Position numbers and translations under genes: made by a program. Positions 43,007 through 54,091 of a stretch of 64,000 nucleotides of DNA are shown here, piece after piece. Within the stretch, counting starts at the first letter, position 1. The number at the start of each line of letters is the position of its first letter. This DNA comes from Novosphingobium sp. JCM 18896. GTDB taxonomy: Bacteria > Pseudomonadota > Alphaproteobacteria > Sphingomonadales > Sphingomonadaceae. The notes below the pieces were generated by a model. It made no database searches. It worked only from the letters and a program-made list of their open reading frames with translations, and had not been told where the DNA came from. The DNA lies in contig NZ_JAPCZF010000002.1 in NCBI RefSeq assembly GCF_025938095.1, forward strand, positions 806,001 through 870,000, in the 5' to 3' direction.

Positions 43007-44251
43007 TCAGGCGCGCGCCTTGCGTGCGAACAGGCCGCGCCGCTTCGGCTTGGTCCCCTGCGGCCCCGACTTCATCACGCGCTTGCGGAACAGCCGCGAG
43101 CCCGCGCGCACCAGCAGCACGACCCACAGCACCTGCCAGCCGATCGCCGCGAGATGCGGCCAGACCGCGCTGTCCTGCGCCGCGCGCGCGAGCATGGCGA
43201 AGGGCGACGAGAACGGCACCAGCACCGCGGCGAGCTCGACCGGTGAGCCCGGGCGCGTCATCGCATAGGTGGCGAAGAAGAACACGAAGAGCTGCAGCAT
43301 CGTCGCGGGCATCGACAGGGTCTGCACTTCGCGCACGGTCGTCGCCATCGAGCCGATCGCCAGGAAGACCGAGCCGATCAGCAGATAGGCCAGGGCGAAG
43401 TAGATCGCCCCCAGCGCCAAGAAAAGCGGCCAGCCGACCGCGGGATCGGCGAGGCTTTCGAGCGACTGCCCGCCGGCCAGCACGATCAGCCCGCCGGTCG
43501 CGCCCCAGACCGCGATGCCGACCAGCGAGACCCCGAGCATGGCGAAGAGCTTGCCGAAGAACACCGCATCCATCGGGATCGCCGCGGCCAGGATCTCGAT
43601 GATCTTGTTGCCCTTCTCCTCGACGAGGTTCGACAGGACCATGCCCGCCAGCAGCATCGTCAGCAGGAACAGCAGGGTCTGCCCGGCCTGCGCCGTGCGC
43701 ATGCGGGTGTCGGTCTTGTCGGCGGTGGTGGTGGTCTTCGTGCTCGCGAGCGAAACGGTCGGGTAGGTCTTGGGCCCGCGGCCGAGCGCCTCGGCCGCGA
43801 CGACCGAGACCGGCCCCTGCCACCATTCGATGCGCTCCTTGGGGCCCGTCAGCACCAGCGCCGCGGGCGAGCCGCTGGCGATCGCCGCGAGGTTGGCGCC
43901 AGTGCCCTTGAGCGCTTCGGCCGGATCGAAAGGCTCGCCCGGCGCGAGCCGGCGGATCACCACGAATTCGGGCAGGTTCGCGCCGATCCGCGGGTCGAGC
44001 GCCTTGCGCGCGGCGATCATCGCGTCGGCATCGGCCGCGCGCATGGCCACGCCGAGCACGGGCTGCGCGGCGCTCTCGTGGACCTGCTGGCCGATCCCGC
44101 CGGCGAGCACGCCGACGATCACCGGGAACAGCGGCCCGATAAGGAAGAAGATGAAGCTGCGGCTGAACAGGATCGCGGTGAAATCGCGCCGGGCGATCAC
44201 CAGCGCGGCGGCGAAGGTCGACAGGCGGCCCTGGGCGGGATGCGGGGTCAT
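43007..44251 (-). CDS. ABC-2-type transporter permease (NatB-like)
   Basis: A 414-residue membrane protein: an N-terminal helix (about 27-50), a large extracytoplasmic domain (about 55-190), then five helices in the C-terminal half, with EEKGNKIIEIL between them. This is the NatB/DUF-type ABC-2 exporter layout. Its ATG overlaps the ATPase stop (ATGA). The transported substrate (sodium, drug or lipid) is unknown. A Lys/Arg-rich tail ends the protein. Confidence 0.82.
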   Translation of the reverse strand: MTPHPAQGRLSTFAAALVIARRDFTAILFSRSFIFFLIGPLFPVIVGVLAGGIGQQVHESAAQPVLGVAMRAADADAMIAARKALDPRIGANLPEFVVIRRLAPGEPFDPAEALKGTGANLAAIASGSPAALVLTGPKERIEWWQGPVSVVAAEALGRGPKTYPTVSLASTKTTTTADKTDTRMRTAQAGQTLLFLLTMLLAGMVLSNLVEEKGNKIIEILAAAIPMDAVFFGKLFAMLGVSLVGIAVWGATGGLIVLAGGQSLESLADPAVGWPLFLALGAIYFALAYLLIGSVFLAIGSMATTVREVQTLSMPATMLQLFVFFFATYAMTRPGSPVELAAVLVPFSSPFAMLARAAQDSAVWPHLAAIGWQVLWVVLLVRAGSRLFRKRVMKSGPQGTKPKRRGLFARKARA

Positions 44252-45243
44252 GCGCGCTGCTCCTCGCTGGTGCCTTCCTCGAGCGCGCGCGCCGCGGCCT
44301 CGCCGGCGATGGCGACGAAGGCGTCGTGCAGCCCGGCGCGCTCGATCGACAGCGAGAGGATCCCGGCCTCGCCTTCGATCAGCGCGCGCAACAGCGGCTC
44401 GATGCCGCTCTCGGGCAGGATGAAGTTCCAGAACCGCCCCTCGCGCCGCACGTCGGCGGGCAGGGCGGCGCGCCAGGTGCCGTCGTCGGCGCGCGTTTCG
44501 AGCCGCACCTGCGGGCGGATGCGGTCGCGCGCGACATCGACCGGCCCGGCGAAGGGCACCTTGCCGCCGGCGATGATCGCGACCTCGTCGCAGAGCCGCT
44601 CGGCGTGGGCGATGACGTGGGTCGAGAAGATCACCGTCGTGCCCTTTTCGGCGAGCCCGCGCATCATCTTCTCGAGCTTGCCCTGGTTGAGCGCGTCGAG
44701 GCCCGAGAAAGGCTCGTCGAAGATCACCAGCTTCGGCTCATGCACCAAGGTGCCGAGGATCTGCACCTGCTGCGCCATACCCTTGGAGAGCTGGCGGATC
44801 TGGCGATCGATCGCATAGCCGAGGCCGTGCTCCTCGAGCAGCGCCTTGCCGCGCTTGCGCCCTTCGGCCAGCGGCAGGCCGCGCAGCGCGCCGACGAAGG
44901 CGATCGCCTCATAGGCCTTCATCGCCGGATAGAGCCCGCGCTCCTCGGGCAGGTAGCCGATGGCATGGGCGACGTCGTGCGGCCGTTCGGCGCCGAGCAC
45001 GCGGCGCAGGCCGGCGTCGGGGTCGATGATACCCAGCAGCATGCGCAGGGTCGTGGTCTTGCCCGCGCCGTTGGGGCCGAGGATGCCGTAGATCGCGCCC
45101 TCGGGCACGGCCAGGTCCACCCCGTCGACCGCGGTGAAGCCATCGAAGCGCTTGACCAGGCCGCGCGCCTCGATCGCCAGCGGTCGCTCGCCCGTGGCAC
45201 CCAAGTTGCCGGTTCCGGCCCGATCCCCTACGTCCATCTTCAT
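44248..45243 (-). CDS. ABC transporter ATP-binding protein (NatA-like)
   Basis: A 331-residue ATPase. Walker A GPNGAGKTT, a degenerate signature LSKGMAQQVQ, Walker B LVIFDEPFSGLD and the switch His in STHV are intact. It carries a C-terminal about 90-residue domain typical of exporter ATPases. An in-frame ATG at 45237 with AGG 8 bases upstream is an equally good start. It is coupled to the permease and divergent from queG. Confidence 0.88.
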   Translation of the reverse strand: MKMDVGDRAGTGNLGATGERPLAIEARGLVKRFDGFTAVDGVDLAVPEGAIYGILGPNGAGKTTTLRMLLGIIDPDAGLRRVLGAERPHDVAHAIGYLPEERGLYPAMKAYEAIAFVGALRGLPLAEGRKRGKALLEEHGLGYAIDRQIRQLSKGMAQQVQILGTLVHEPKLVIFDEPFSGLDALNQGKLEKMMRGLAEKGTTVIFSTHVIAHAERLCDEVAIIAGGKVPFAGPVDVARDRIRPQVRLETRADDGTWRAALPADVRREGRFWNFILPESGIEPLLRALIEGEAGILSLSIERAGLHDAFVAIAGEAAARALEEGTSEEQRA

Positions 45244-45307
45244 AGCCTGCGCGATTAATCGTGGCGTGTGAATAGGAGCCTGATCGAGTTTGGTTAATCC
45301 CGAAGTC

Positions 45308-46366
45308 ATGACCGAACTGCGCGCCGACCTGGCGGCGGAAGCGGCGCGGCTGGGCTTCGCGGCTTTCGGCGTCGCGCCGGCGAGCGAGAACGCGCGCACG
45401 GCGCTGGCGCTCGAGGACTGGCTGGCCGAGGGCATGCACGGCTCGATGGACTGGATGGCCGAGCGCGCGCACCACCGCCGCTCGCCGCAGGGGCTCTGGC
45501 CCGAGGCGCAGCGCGTGATCGGCCTCGGCATGTCCTATGCGCCGGCGACCGATCCGACGGCGCTCGCCGCGCATCCCGATCGCGCGCGGATATCGGTCTA
45601 TGCGCAAGGCAAGGATTACCACGACGTCGTCAAGAAGGCGCTCAAGGCGCTGGCGCGCTGGCTGGTCGAGACGGCGAAGAAGCGCGGGCTGGGCGAGATC
45701 GGCGTCAAGGTCTTCGTCGATACGGCGCCGGTCATGGAAAAGCCGCTGGGCGAGGCGGCCGGGCTCGGCTGGCAGGGCAAGCACACCAACCTGGTCAGCC
45801 GCGAGCACGGCTCCTGGCTGTTCCTCGGCGCGATCTACACGACGCTCGCGCTGCCTCTCGACGAACCCGGCGAGGATCGCTGCGGTTCGTGCAGCGCCTG
45901 CCAGGACGCCTGCCCGACCCAGGCTTTCCCCGCGCCTTACCGGCTCGATGCGCGGCGTTGCATCTCCTACCTGACGATCGAGCACAAAGGCCCGATCCCG
46001 GAGGAGTTCCGCGAGGCTCTGGGCAACCGCATCTACGGCTGCGACGATTGCCTGGCCGCCTGCCCGTGGAACAAGTTCGCCGACGAGGCGCATGCCATGC
46101 GCCAGTTCCTGCCACGCGCCGAACTCGTCGCGCCGCGGCTCGACGAATTGCTCGCGCTCGACGACGCGGGCTTCCGCGCGCTGTTCTCGGGCTCGCCGAT
46201 CAAGCGCATCGGCCGCGACCGTTTCGTCCGCAACTGCCTGATCGCCGCGGGGAACAGCGGCGACTTGGCTTTGGCGACCCAAGTGGAAGCGCTGCGCGCC
46301 GATCCCGATCCGGTCGTCGCCGAAGCCGCCGATTGGGCGGCCTTACGGCTCTGCGAACATCGCTAG
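45308..46366 (+). CDS. queG: epoxyqueuosine reductase
   Basis: A 352-residue cobalamin-dependent iron-sulfur enzyme performing the last step of queuosine synthesis in tRNA. Two 4Fe-4S cluster motifs are present: [12 protein letters not shown] and [11 protein letters not shown]. The [10 protein letters not shown] region of the cobalamin domain is intact. The ATG at 45308 gives a typical N-terminus; a TTG at 45290, 11 bases after AGGAG, is an alternative that adds six residues. Confidence 0.93.
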   Translation: MTELRADLAAEAARLGFAAFGVAPASENARTALALEDWLAEGMHGSMDWMAERAHHRRSPQGLWPEAQRVIGLGMSYAPATDPTALAAHPDRARISVYAQGKDYHDVVKKALKALARWLVETAKKRGLGEIGVKVFVDTAPVMEKPLGEAAGLGWQGKHTNLVSREHGSWLFLGAIYTTLALPLDEPGEDRCGSCSACQDACPTQAFPAPYRLDARRCISYLTIEHKGPIPEEFREALGNRIYGCDDCLAACPWNKFADEAHAMRQFLPRAELVAPRLDELLALDDAGFRALFSGSPIKRIGRDRFVRNCLIAAGNSGDLALATQVEALRADPDPVVAEAADWAALRLCEHR

Positions 46367-46371
46367 TCTCT

Positions 46372-46471
46372 CGTCGCCCCTGCGAAGGCAGGGGCCTAAC
46401 CGACGGAGCCTTCAGGCCCACCCCCGTCAGAACGAGAACGCGGCTGGGCCCCTGCCTTCGCAGGGGCGACG
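46372..46471. repeat. pair of inverted hairpin repeats after queG
   Basis: The sequence CGTCGCCCCTGCGAAGGCAG at 46372, itself a hairpin (CCCCTGC-GAAG-GCAGGGG), recurs in inverted form at 46449-46471, separated by about 55 bases. The two copies can pair with each other or fold singly. This looks like a REP-type dispersed element and may terminate both queG and the convergent RidA gene. Confidence 0.75.
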
Positions 46472-46522
46472 GCGTTGATGTGTGATGATCTGGGAATGGG
46501 CGTAGGAAGGATATAGCGCGAA

Positions 46523-46978
46523 CTACTTCTTCTCCTTCGCCGCGATTCCCATGATCTCGAAGTTCGCCCCGCCCAGCAGGCTCCCCGCGCCGATGAAGGC
46601 GCGCGCGGGCAGGGGGCCCTTGAAATAGGTGCGGTAGACTTCGTTGAACACGGCATAGTTGGCGAGGTCGCTGGCGAAGATCTGCACCCAGACGAGGTCG
46701 TCGGTGGTCATGCCGGCGCGCGTCAGGGTGCGCACGAGGCCGTCCATCAGCAGCTTGGCGCCGGCGCGCGGGTCGGTCGGCGGCTTGCCCGTGGCGGGAT
46801 CGGTGTCGGTCGAGCCCGAGATGTAGAGCGTGTCGCCGACCTGCACCGCCGCGCTGAACGGCGGTCCGGCCGTGGTCGGCGCACCGGGCCGGACGATCGG
46901 GAAATGGGTGGTCTCGGCCTGGGCGGCAGCGGGCAGGGCGAGTGCTAGGGAAAACAGGGCGAACGAAGCGAAACGCAT
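46523..46978 (-). CDS. exported RidA-family protein
   Basis: A 151-residue protein: a Sec signal peptide (cleavage near AAAQA, about residue 21) then a RidA/YjgF domain with YISGSTDTDPATG and VWVQIFASDL. GGAGG lies 6 bases before the ATG at 46978. Cytoplasmic RidA deaminates reactive enamines, and its catalytic Arg is not obvious here. A secreted form must act on something else in the periplasm. Confidence 0.82.
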   Translation of the reverse strand: MRFASFALFSLALALPAAAQAETTHFPIVRPGAPTTAGPPFSAAVQVGDTLYISGSTDTDPATGKPPTDPRAGAKLLMDGLVRTLTRAGMTTDDLVWVQIFASDLANYAVFNEVYRTYFKGPLPARAFIGAGSLLGGANFEIMGIAAKEKK

Positions 46979-47116
46979 GGGCGGCCTCCGGCAGACGGTG
47001 CGGCGATCCTGCGCGGTGCGGCCGGCCGGCGGCAATGCGCCGCCTTGCGACTTGCCCTGGCGCGGGACGCCGGGTTAGCCTGGGGCGGGTTGCGACGATC
47101 CGGGGAGGGTGGTGGC

Positions 47117-47827
47117 ATGAAGACCGTTCTGGCGAAATCTTTGGTCCTGTTGATCGGGCTGGTCGCCCTGGCCCCCGCGGCCGAGGCGCGCGGCATCGAC
47201 TGCGGCAAGGCGACGACGCGGCTCGACAAGATCATCTGCGCCGATCCGCAGATGCGCGAATACGATGGGCGGATTGCTGCGGCCTATGCTGCGGCGCTGA
47301 CCGCCTGGAACGGCGCGATCGCCGCCTATGTGCGCCGCGACCAGGCCGCCTGGCTCAGCGCTTTCCGCGCGATCGGCGTCGACGACAACGGCGGCTGTAC
47401 GCTCGATGCCGACCCCACTGTCTTGCGCGATTGCATCCGCGAGGAAATGCTGCACCGGACCGAGGACGTCGAGAGCGGTTCCTACGTGCACAGCGGCGTC
47501 TATCTCGCCGCCGACGGCCGCAAGCTGCTGCTGACGCCGCGGCGCGCCAACGGCTATGCGCTGCGTGTGTTCAAGCTGCCCGACAGGAACGTGGCCTCGC
47601 TCGACGAGGATCGCGCCGCGCTGTGGGACGGGCCGAACGCGATGGTCGTGAAAATGGGCGACGCCAACGGTGCCCCGCTGCCCAAGGCCTGCACCTTGCG
47701 CCTGGTGCCGACGCCGCTGGCGATCACCGTGACGCAGACGGGTGCCTGCGACGGACACTCCTATGCCGGCAGCTATCGCCGCGATCTGACGCAGACCTTG
47801 GCCGACTACCAGTTCGAGCTGTTCTGA
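47117..47827 (+). CDS. LprI/DUF1311-type exported protein
   Basis: A 236-residue protein with a signal peptide (about 1-22, ending AEARG) and an N-terminal LprI-like domain: DCGKATTRLDKIICADPQMREYDGRIAAAY, with two Cys spaced as in lysozyme-inhibitor LprI proteins. Two further Cys appear later. The C-terminal half (about 115-236) is not recognised. It is presumably periplasmic. GGGGAGGG precedes the ATG at 47117. Confidence 0.72.
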   Translation: MKTVLAKSLVLLIGLVALAPAAEARGIDCGKATTRLDKIICADPQMREYDGRIAAAYAAALTAWNGAIAAYVRRDQAAWLSAFRAIGVDDNGGCTLDADPTVLRDCIREEMLHRTEDVESGSYVHSGVYLAADGRKLLLTPRRANGYALRVFKLPDRNVASLDEDRAALWDGPNAMVVKMGDANGAPLPKACTLRLVPTPLAITVTQTGACDGHSYAGSYRRDLTQTLADYQFELF

Positions 47828-47851
47828 GACATTGCGGGATCCGGGTCGTAA

Positions 47852-47943
47852 AACCAACCCCGCTCACCCTGAGCTTGTCGAAGGGTGTTGGCGCGACTGT
47901 GGCGCTTGGTGCTTCGACAAGCTCAGCACGAGCGGGTTGGGTT
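47852..47943. repeat. inverted repeat with CCTGAGCTTGTCGAAGG core
   Basis: AACCAACCCCGCTCACCCTG... at 47852-47882 and its imperfect complement at 47912-47943 form a long stem with a 29-base loop. The core CCTGAGCTTGTCGAAGG also appears in altered form inside palindromic element A (681-697). It lies after the LprI-like gene and before the convergent flavoprotein stop. Confidence 0.75.
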
Positions 47944-48000
47944 CTGAATCCTGGCCTGCCGCCGGTCTGACCGTGCCCCCGCTTGGGCGGGGGCAGCGGA

Positions 48001-49224
48001 TTACAGCAGTTCCTTGAGCGGCACGTTCGCGTCGGCGAGCTGGGCGAGGTCGGGGCTGGCGCCCGCTTCGACCAGCTTGCGGCCCTGGACGTAGTCCTTG
48101 ACCATGTTGACGCAGTCGAGCGCGATGACCTTGCCGCCCTTGAGGTAGACCACCGAGAAGGCGCGGTCGTCGGGACTGCCGCGCAGCACGGTCTGGTCGA
48201 AGCCGACCGAGAGGCCCGCGGTCTGCAGGCGCAGGTCATACTGGTTCGACCAGAACCAGGGGAAGGCCTTGTAGGGCTTCTCGTCGCCGAGGATCGCCTT
48301 GGCGACGCAGGTCGCCTGGTCGTTGGCGTTCTGCACCGATTCGACGCGCATCACCGTGCCGCCGGCATAGTCGACGGCGAAAGCCGCGCAGTCGCCGATC
48401 GCATAGACGTCGGGCAGCGAGGTCCGGCAATATTCGTCGATGTCGACGCCGTTGCCGCCCGAAGCGCCGGCGGCGATCAGCGCGCCGACCGCGGGGACGA
48501 TGCCGATGCCGACGATCACCGCGTCGGCGGGGAGGACGGTGCCGTCGGCGAGCTGGACGCCGGTGACGCGGCCTTCTCCGACCAGGCCCTCGACCGCCAC
48601 GCCGGTGCGCAGGTCGACGCCGTGGTCGCGGTGTTCCTTCTCGTAGAAGGCCGAGAGTTCCTCGCCGGCGACGCGCGCGAGCACGCGCGGCAGGGCCTCG
48701 AGCAGGGTGACCTGGCAGCCGAGCTTGGTCAGCACGGCCGCGGCCTCGAGGCCGATGTAGCCGCCGCCGATCACGACGATGTTCTTCACGCCGCCGTCGA
48801 TCTCGCCCATCAGCTGGTCGCAGTCGGCGCGGGTGCGCACGGGGTGCAGGCCGGCGAGGTCCGAACCCGGGCACGACAGGCGCCGCGGATCGCCGCCGGT
48901 CGCCCAGACGAGCTTGCCGTAGCCCAGGGTCTTGCCGTTCGAGAGGGTGACCTGATTGGCCGCGGGATCGACCGCGGTGACTTCGGTGTTGAGGTGGAGG
49001 TGGACGTCCTTCTCTTCCCAGAAGGCGGGCGGACGGATGTAGAGCCGGTCGAAGGTCTTCTCGCGCGCGAAGTATTCCTTCGACAGCGGCGGGCGCTCAT
49101 AGGGCGGCTCGGGCTCGCGCCCGATCATCACGATCGACCCGGTGAAACCCCCCTGGCGCAGCGCGATGGCGCACTGCGCCCCGCCATGACCCGCACCTAC
49201 GATGACGACGTCTGCTTTATCCAT
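48001..49224 (-). CDS. ferredoxin-reductase-type FAD/NAD oxidoreductase
   Basis: A 407-residue flavoprotein of the rubredoxin/ferredoxin-reductase (BphA4, ThcD) group. FAD-binding [11 protein letters not shown] is at about 7-17, NAD-binding [14 protein letters not shown] at about 151-164, and the second FAD motif DVYAIGDCA near 275. It normally reduces a small iron-sulfur protein that feeds a P450 or ring-hydroxylating oxygenase. No such partner is seen nearby. The start at 49224 matches the family; upstream frame is spurious. Confidence 0.87.
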   Translation of the reverse strand: MDKADVVIVGAGHGGAQCAIALRQGGFTGSIVMIGREPEPPYERPPLSKEYFAREKTFDRLYIRPPAFWEEKDVHLHLNTEVTAVDPAANQVTLSNGKTLGYGKLVWATGGDPRRLSCPGSDLAGLHPVRTRADCDQLMGEIDGGVKNIVVIGGGYIGLEAAAVLTKLGCQVTLLEALPRVLARVAGEELSAFYEKEHRDHGVDLRTGVAVEGLVGEGRVTGVQLADGTVLPADAVIVGIGIVPAVGALIAAGASGGNGVDIDEYCRTSLPDVYAIGDCAAFAVDYAGGTVMRVESVQNANDQATCVAKAILGDEKPYKAFPWFWSNQYDLRLQTAGLSVGFDQTVLRGSPDDRAFSVVYLKGGKVIALDCVNMVKDYVQGRKLVEAGASPDLAQLADANVPLKELL

Positions 49225-49315
49225 CCGCGCTCGATTGGCGAAATCGGGAGCCGCGTCAATGGGGGTACTATCGGATTGTGATCCTTTGTGGATCATAGGT
49301 TGCGAGAGGCAAAGC

Positions 49316-49346
49316 GCCCATCCTCCCCGGAACGGGGAGGATGGGC
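49316..49346 (-). terminator. perfect hairpin downstream of gdh
   Basis: A 13-bp perfect stem (GCCCATCCTCCCC and its complement) with a GGAAC loop lies 4 bases after the gdh stop on the minus strand, then GCGCTTTGCC follows. Its core CCTCCCCGGAACGGGGAGG is identical to the outer stem of palindromic element D, so it may be a reduced copy of that family. Confidence 0.7.
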
Positions 49347-49349
49347 CGC

Positions 49350-52300
49350 TTACCGCGCCAGCAGGTTCCTCGCCTGGCTGGCGAGCTGCGCGAGGATCGC
49401 CGGCGATACCGCCACGGCGGTTTGCGCCCGGGCGATCATCGCGCGGAACTGGCGCACCGCGCCCGACTGCGCCTCGGCCCAGCGATCGACCGCGGCGATC
49501 GGATCGCCCTTCTTGGTCACCGCGCGGTGGAGGAAATCGAGCCGCATCTGCTGGAAATCGCGCGCGAGGCCGGCGACGAGCAGGCGCTCCCACGAATCCG
49601 ACGGATTCATCCGCACCGCCGCGGCCTGGGCCCAGTCGAGCCCGAGCCGCGCGCCGAGATCGATGAAGCCCGCGGTCAGCGCGGTCGCGGTGACGCCGAT
49701 ACTGCTCGCGAGGCTGGCCAGGCCGACCGCGCCGTCCATGTCGAAGACGTGCGCGACCATGCCGGTCTCGGCCTCGGGCGCACCCGTGGCGACGAGCTCG
49801 CCGCGCAGCCGCGTCGAGCTCGCGCGGCCCTCGCTGCCGAGCAGCTTCTGCGCGGCCTTGGCGAGCTGGTCGACCCCGGGCTTGAGCGCCTCGATCAGCA
49901 CCGAGGGATGGGTCTGCCCGCTGCCCGTGCGCAGCAGGTCGGCGATCTGCGGACGCAGCGCCGCGGCGGCGCGATCGAACAGCTGGATGCGCGCGGCCTC
50001 GGGCATGTCGCCGGTCTCGATCGCCTGCCAGACCTTGTCCATGCCGAACAGCCGCTCGGCGGCGACGAAGCCCGCGCAGACTTGCGCCAGGGTCGCGCCT
50101 TCCTGCTCGACGAGTTCGAGCGGGTGGACGATGCCCAGCCGGTTGATCATGCGGTTGGCCAGCTTGGTGGCGATGATCTCGCGCCGCAGCCGGTGCGAGA
50201 GGATGTCGTCCTCGAACTTTCGCCGCATCTGCGGCGGGAACGCGGCAAGCAGGTCGGCTGTCAAGCCGGGGTCGTCGGGCAGCGAAGAGTCTTCCAATCC
50301 CGCCTGGACCGCGAGCTTGACGCTCGACAGCAGCACCGCGAGTTCGGGGCGCGACAGGCCGAAACCCTCGGCCGCGCGGCGTGCCAGCGTCTCGTTGTCG
50401 GCCAGGCCCTCGGTCTTGCGGTCAAGCTGGCCGCGCTCTTCGAGCATCTCGATCACGCGGATGTAGCTCGGCGTCGCCGCCGGTCCCGGCGCCTCGGCGA
50501 TCGACAGGCCGAGTGCCTGCAACCTGTTGTCTTCCAAGACCAATTCGGCGACGTCGTCGGTCATGTCGCCGAGCAGCTTGACCCGGGCTTTCTCCGTCAG
50601 GCGATCGTCGCGCTTCGCCGAAGCCAGCGCGATCTTGATGTTGACCTCGTTGTCCGAACAGTCGACGCCCGCCGAATTGTCGATGAAGTCGGTGTTGATC
50701 CGGCCACCGGCAAGCGCGAACTCGATCCGCCCGGCCTGGGTGCAGCCGAGGTTGGCGCCCTCGCCGATGACATGCGCGCGCACCTCGCGCCCGTCGACCC
50801 GCAGCCCGTCGTTGGCCGGATCGCCGACCTGGACGTTGTTCTCACCCGCGGCCTTCACATAGGTGCCGATGCCGCCGAACCACAGCAGGTCGACCGGGGC
50901 CTTGAGGATCGCCGAGATCAAGGTTTCGGGATCGGTGCTCTCGGCCTCGATGTCGAGCACCGCGCGGATCTCGGGGCTCAGCGGGATCGACTTGAGCGAC
51001 CGCGGGAAGACGCCGCCGCCCTTCGAGATCAGCCCCTTGTCGTAGTCGTCCCAAGACGAGCGCGGCAGTGCGAACATGCGGTCGCGCTCGGCCCAGCTCT
51101 TCGCCGGATCGGGATCGGGATCGAGGAAGACATGGCGGTGGTCGAAGGCGGCGACGACCTTCAAGGCCTTCGACAGCAGCATGCCGTTGCCGAAGACGTC
51201 GCCCGACATGTCGCCGCAGCCGACGACGCGCACCGACTCGCTCTGCACGTCGACCCCGCGTTCGAGGAAGTGACGGCGGACCGACAGCCAAGCGCCGCGC
51301 GCGGTGATGCCCATGGCCTTGTGGTCGTAGCCCTTCGAGCCGCCGCTGGCGAAGGCGTCGTCGAGCCAGAAGTCCTTCTCTTCGGCCAGGGCATTGGCCG
51401 TGTCGGAGAAGGTCGCCGTGCCCTTGTCGGCGGCGACGACGAAATAGGGATCCTCGCCGTCGCGGATGACGACGCTCTTGGGGTGGACGACCTTGCCGCC
51501 CTGGATGTTGTCGGTGATCGACAGCAAGGTGCGGATGAAGACCTGGTAGCTGGCCTTGCCCTCGGCCAGCCAGCCCTCGCGGTCGGCCGCGGGATCGGGC
51601 AGACGCTTGGGATAGAAGCCGCCCTTGGCGCCGGTCGGCACGATCACCGCATTCTTGACGCGTTGCGCTTTCATCAGCCCGAGGATCTCGGTGCGGAAGT
51701 CGTCGCGGCGATCTGACCAGCGCAGGCCGCCGCGTGCGACCGGGCCGGCGCGCAGGTGGATACCCTCGACCCGGCGCGAATAGACGAAGATCTCGCGCCA
51801 CGGCACCGGCCGCGGCAGGCCGGGCACCTGGGCCGAATCGATCTTGAACGCGAGCGCGGTTTCGGGCGCATTATGCTGCGGCACGACGAAGGCATTGCTG
51901 CGCAGCATGGCTGCAACAAGCGCGCGATAATGGCGCAGCAAACGGTCGTCGTTGATCGCCGAAACCTGGGCCAGCCCGTCGCGGATTTCGTCCTCTGCCG
52001 CGGCTTCGGCCTTGGCGCGATCGCCGGCGAAGGCGGGATCGTGGCGCGCGACGAACAGCGCGATCAGCCCGCGCGCGACGCGCGGCGCATTGGCCAGCGC
52101 ATCGACCACCGTGGCGATGCCGAAGGACAGCGTCGCCTGGCGCAAGTAGCGATACCAGGCGCGCAGCCAGTTCGCCTCGTGCGCGGCGAGGCCGGTGGCG
52201 GTGATCAGCCGGTTGAACGCATCGTCCTCGGCCATGCCGTTGAGCACAGCGGCGATCGCCGCTTCGACCTCGGCGGCGCGCGCCAGCAGGTCCCCGGCGC

Positions 52301-54065
52301 TCAGCCCGCGCGGCAGGTCGAGCGTGAAGTCGTGGATCGCACCGAGTTCGCCGCCCTCGGTCTCGGACGTGTCGAGCAGGGTCGGCACGTCGCCGGCGAC
52401 GCGGAAGCCGAAGTTCTCGAGCATCGGCACAGCGTCGGACAGCTCGAGCTTGCCGCGGCGCTGATAGAGCTTGAGCTGGACCTGGCCGCCGCCGCAGCCC
52501 TCGCGGCAGTGGAAGCGCGCGTCGCGGTGCGGCGCGTCGATCACCTCGACCGCCAGGCCGCGCAGCCGCATGATGTCGGCGGCGGCTTCGGCCGGGCCGT
52601 AGTCGGTGCGATAGGCCAGCGGGAAGGCCTCGGCGAAGCGCGCGGCGAGGGCGGCGGCGCGCGCCGGCGAATCGTGTTCGACGAGCTCGGCCTCGACCGC
52701 CGCGGGCCAGCCGCGGACCATCGCCGCGAAGACGCGGTCGAGCTCGGCCTCGTCGGGCGTGGTCGCGTCGTCGTCGATGTCGATGACAAAGCGCATCATC
52801 GCGAGGTTGGCGGCGATCTCGAGGTTCCAGTCGATCACCGGCGAATGCGCGGCCTCGGCGAGCAGCGCCTGGACCTGCAGGCGCAGCGCGGTCGACATCG
52901 CATCGCGCGGCAGCCAGACGAAGGCATAGAGATGCCGGTCGAGCGCCGAGCGCACGAGCAGGATGCGCGGCCGCGGGCGATCGACCAGGCTCATCATCGC
53001 GGTGGCGACGCGGCTCAGGTCCTCGGCCTCGAAGGCGATCAGCAGGTCGTGCGGCAGGGTGGTCAGCGCGTGGACCAGCGCCTTGCCGTCGTGCCCGCGC
53101 CGGTCGAAGCCGAAGCGTTGCATGAGATCGGCGAGCGAGGCGCGCAGGCCGGGCACCTGGTCGGGCGGCGAGGCCAGCGCGGCGCTGGTCCAGAGGCCCG
53201 CATGGGTGGAAATGGCGGTGACCTTACCGCCTTCGATCACGGGTACGAAGACCAGGTCGACCGGCACGCGGCGATGGACGTGGCTGATCTCGTCGGACTT
53301 GAGCACCAGCGGCGCGGGATCGCGCTTGGCCTTGGCCTGGGCATCGAACCAGGCGAAGGCGCGCGCGAAGCTGGCGTCCGAGGGTAGGACCCGATCGCCG
53401 AGCCGGCTGATGCCGAGCGCCTTGGTCTTGCGGCCGTCGCGGCCATAGAGGACATGGCCGAGCTGGGTCATGCGCCCTTCGCGGAACCAGCGCAGCAGCG
53501 CGACGCCCTCGGTTTCGACACCGGCTTGTTCGGCCAGACGATCGGCATCGGCCGCCATCGCCGCCTGCATCTTCGGCCAGTCCTCGACCGCCAGGCGGAC
53601 CTCTTCCAGGGTCGCCGCCAGCGCCGAGCGCAGCCTTACGCGGGTACGCGCGTCGGCGCGCGGGGTCTCGACATAGACGATCGATTCGCGCTGGGCCTTG
53701 GCGTTGTCTGGATCGTCGGTGCCGAGCTCCTTGAGCTGGCCCTCGGTGCCGCGCCGGGTGGTGACGATCGGATGGACCAGACGGTCGATCGCCAGCCCTT
53801 CGGCGTCGACCGTCGCGGCGATCGAATCGACCAGGAACGGCATGTCGTCGTTGACCACGGCGATACGCGTAAGGCGCTCGGTGATCGCGCCGGTGACGGC
53901 CTCGACCACGATTGCCGACTGGCCCGGCTTGCGGTCGTAGGCGGCCTCGAGCACGACGCGCGCGGCCTCGGCCAGGCCCTGCTTGCTGAACCCCTCTTCG
54001 CCGGTCAGCAGCGAGGCCGACAACTGTTCGGCCATCGCGCTCGCCAGATGTTTCTGTGACGGCAT
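49350..54065 (-). CDS. NAD-specific glutamate dehydrogenase (large, 180-kDa class)
   Basis: A 1571-residue enzyme that deaminates glutamate to 2-oxoglutarate, supplying carbon and ammonia in amino-acid catabolism. The large N-terminal regulatory part (about 1-690) has several ACT-like units; the central catalytic domain (about 690-1200) contains [12 protein letters not shown] and the [14 protein letters not shown] segment; a helical C-terminal part follows. Length fits the class (about 1550-1620). It follows the LLM oxidoreductase by 26 bases, with GGGGAG before its ATG. Confidence 0.94.
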   Translation of the reverse strand: MPSQKHLASAMAEQLSASLLTGEEGFSKQGLAEAARVVLEAAYDRKPGQSAIVVEAVTGAITERLTRIAVVNDDMPFLVDSIAATVDAEGLAIDRLVHPIVTTRRGTEGQLKELGTDDPDNAKAQRESIVYVETPRADARTRVRLRSALAATLEEVRLAVEDWPKMQAAMAADADRLAEQAGVETEGVALLRWFREGRMTQLGHVLYGRDGRKTKALGISRLGDRVLPSDASFARAFAWFDAQAKAKRDPAPLVLKSDEISHVHRRVPVDLVFVPVIEGGKVTAISTHAGLWTSAALASPPDQVPGLRASLADLMQRFGFDRRGHDGKALVHALTTLPHDLLIAFEAEDLSRVATAMMSLVDRPRPRILLVRSALDRHLYAFVWLPRDAMSTALRLQVQALLAEAAHSPVIDWNLEIAANLAMMRFVIDIDDDATTPDEAELDRVFAAMVRGWPAAVEAELVEHDSPARAAALAARFAEAFPLAYRTDYGPAEAAADIMRLRGLAVEVIDAPHRDARFHCREGCGGGQVQLKLYQRRGKLELSDAVPMLENFGFRVAGDVPTLLDTSETEGGELGAIHDFTLDLPRGLSAGDLLARAAEVEAAIAAVLNGMAEDDAFNRLITATGLAAHEANWLRAWYRYLRQATLSFGIATVVDALANAPRVARGLIALFVARHDPAFAGDRAKAEAAAEDEIRDGLAQVSAINDDRLLRHYRALVAAMLRSNAFVVPQHNAPETALAFKIDSAQVPGLPRPVPWREIFVYSRRVEGIHLRAGPVARGGLRWSDRRDDFRTEILGLMKAQRVKNAVIVPTGAKGGFYPKRLPDPAADREGWLAEGKASYQVFIRTLLSITDNIQGGKVVHPKSVVIRDGEDPYFVVAADKGTATFSDTANALAEEKDFWLDDAFASGGSKGYDHKAMGITARGAWLSVRRHFLERGVDVQSESVRVVGCGDMSGDVFGNGMLLSKALKVVAAFDHRHVFLDPDPDPAKSWAERDRMFALPRSSWDDYDKGLISKGGGVFPRSLKSIPLSPEIRAVLDIEAESTDPETLISAILKAPVDLLWFGGIGTYVKAAGENNVQVGDPANDGLRVDGREVRAHVIGEGANLGCTQAGRIEFALAGGRINTDFIDNSAGVDCSDNEVNIKIALASAKRDDRLTEKARVKLLGDMTDDVAELVLEDNRLQALGLSIAEAPGPAATPSYIRVIEMLEERGQLDRKTEGLADNETLARRAAEGFGLSRPELAVLLSSVKLAVQAGLEDSSLPDDPGLTADLLAAFPPQMRRKFEDDILSHRLRREIIATKLANRMINRLGIVHPLELVEQEGATLAQVCAGFVAAERLFGMDKVWQAIETGDMPEAARIQLFDRAAAALRPQIADLLRTGSGQTHPSVLIEALKPGVDQLAKAAQKLLGSEGRASSTRLRGELVATGAPEAETGMVAHVFDMDGAVGLASLASSIGVTATALTAGFIDLGARLGLDWAQAAAVRMNPSDSWERLLVAGLARDFQQMRLDFLHRAVTKKGDPIAAVDRWAEAQSGAVRQFRAMIARAQTAVAVSPAILAQLASQARNLLAR

Positions 54066-54091
54066 GGCTTCGCTCCCCGTTCTATGCGGCC

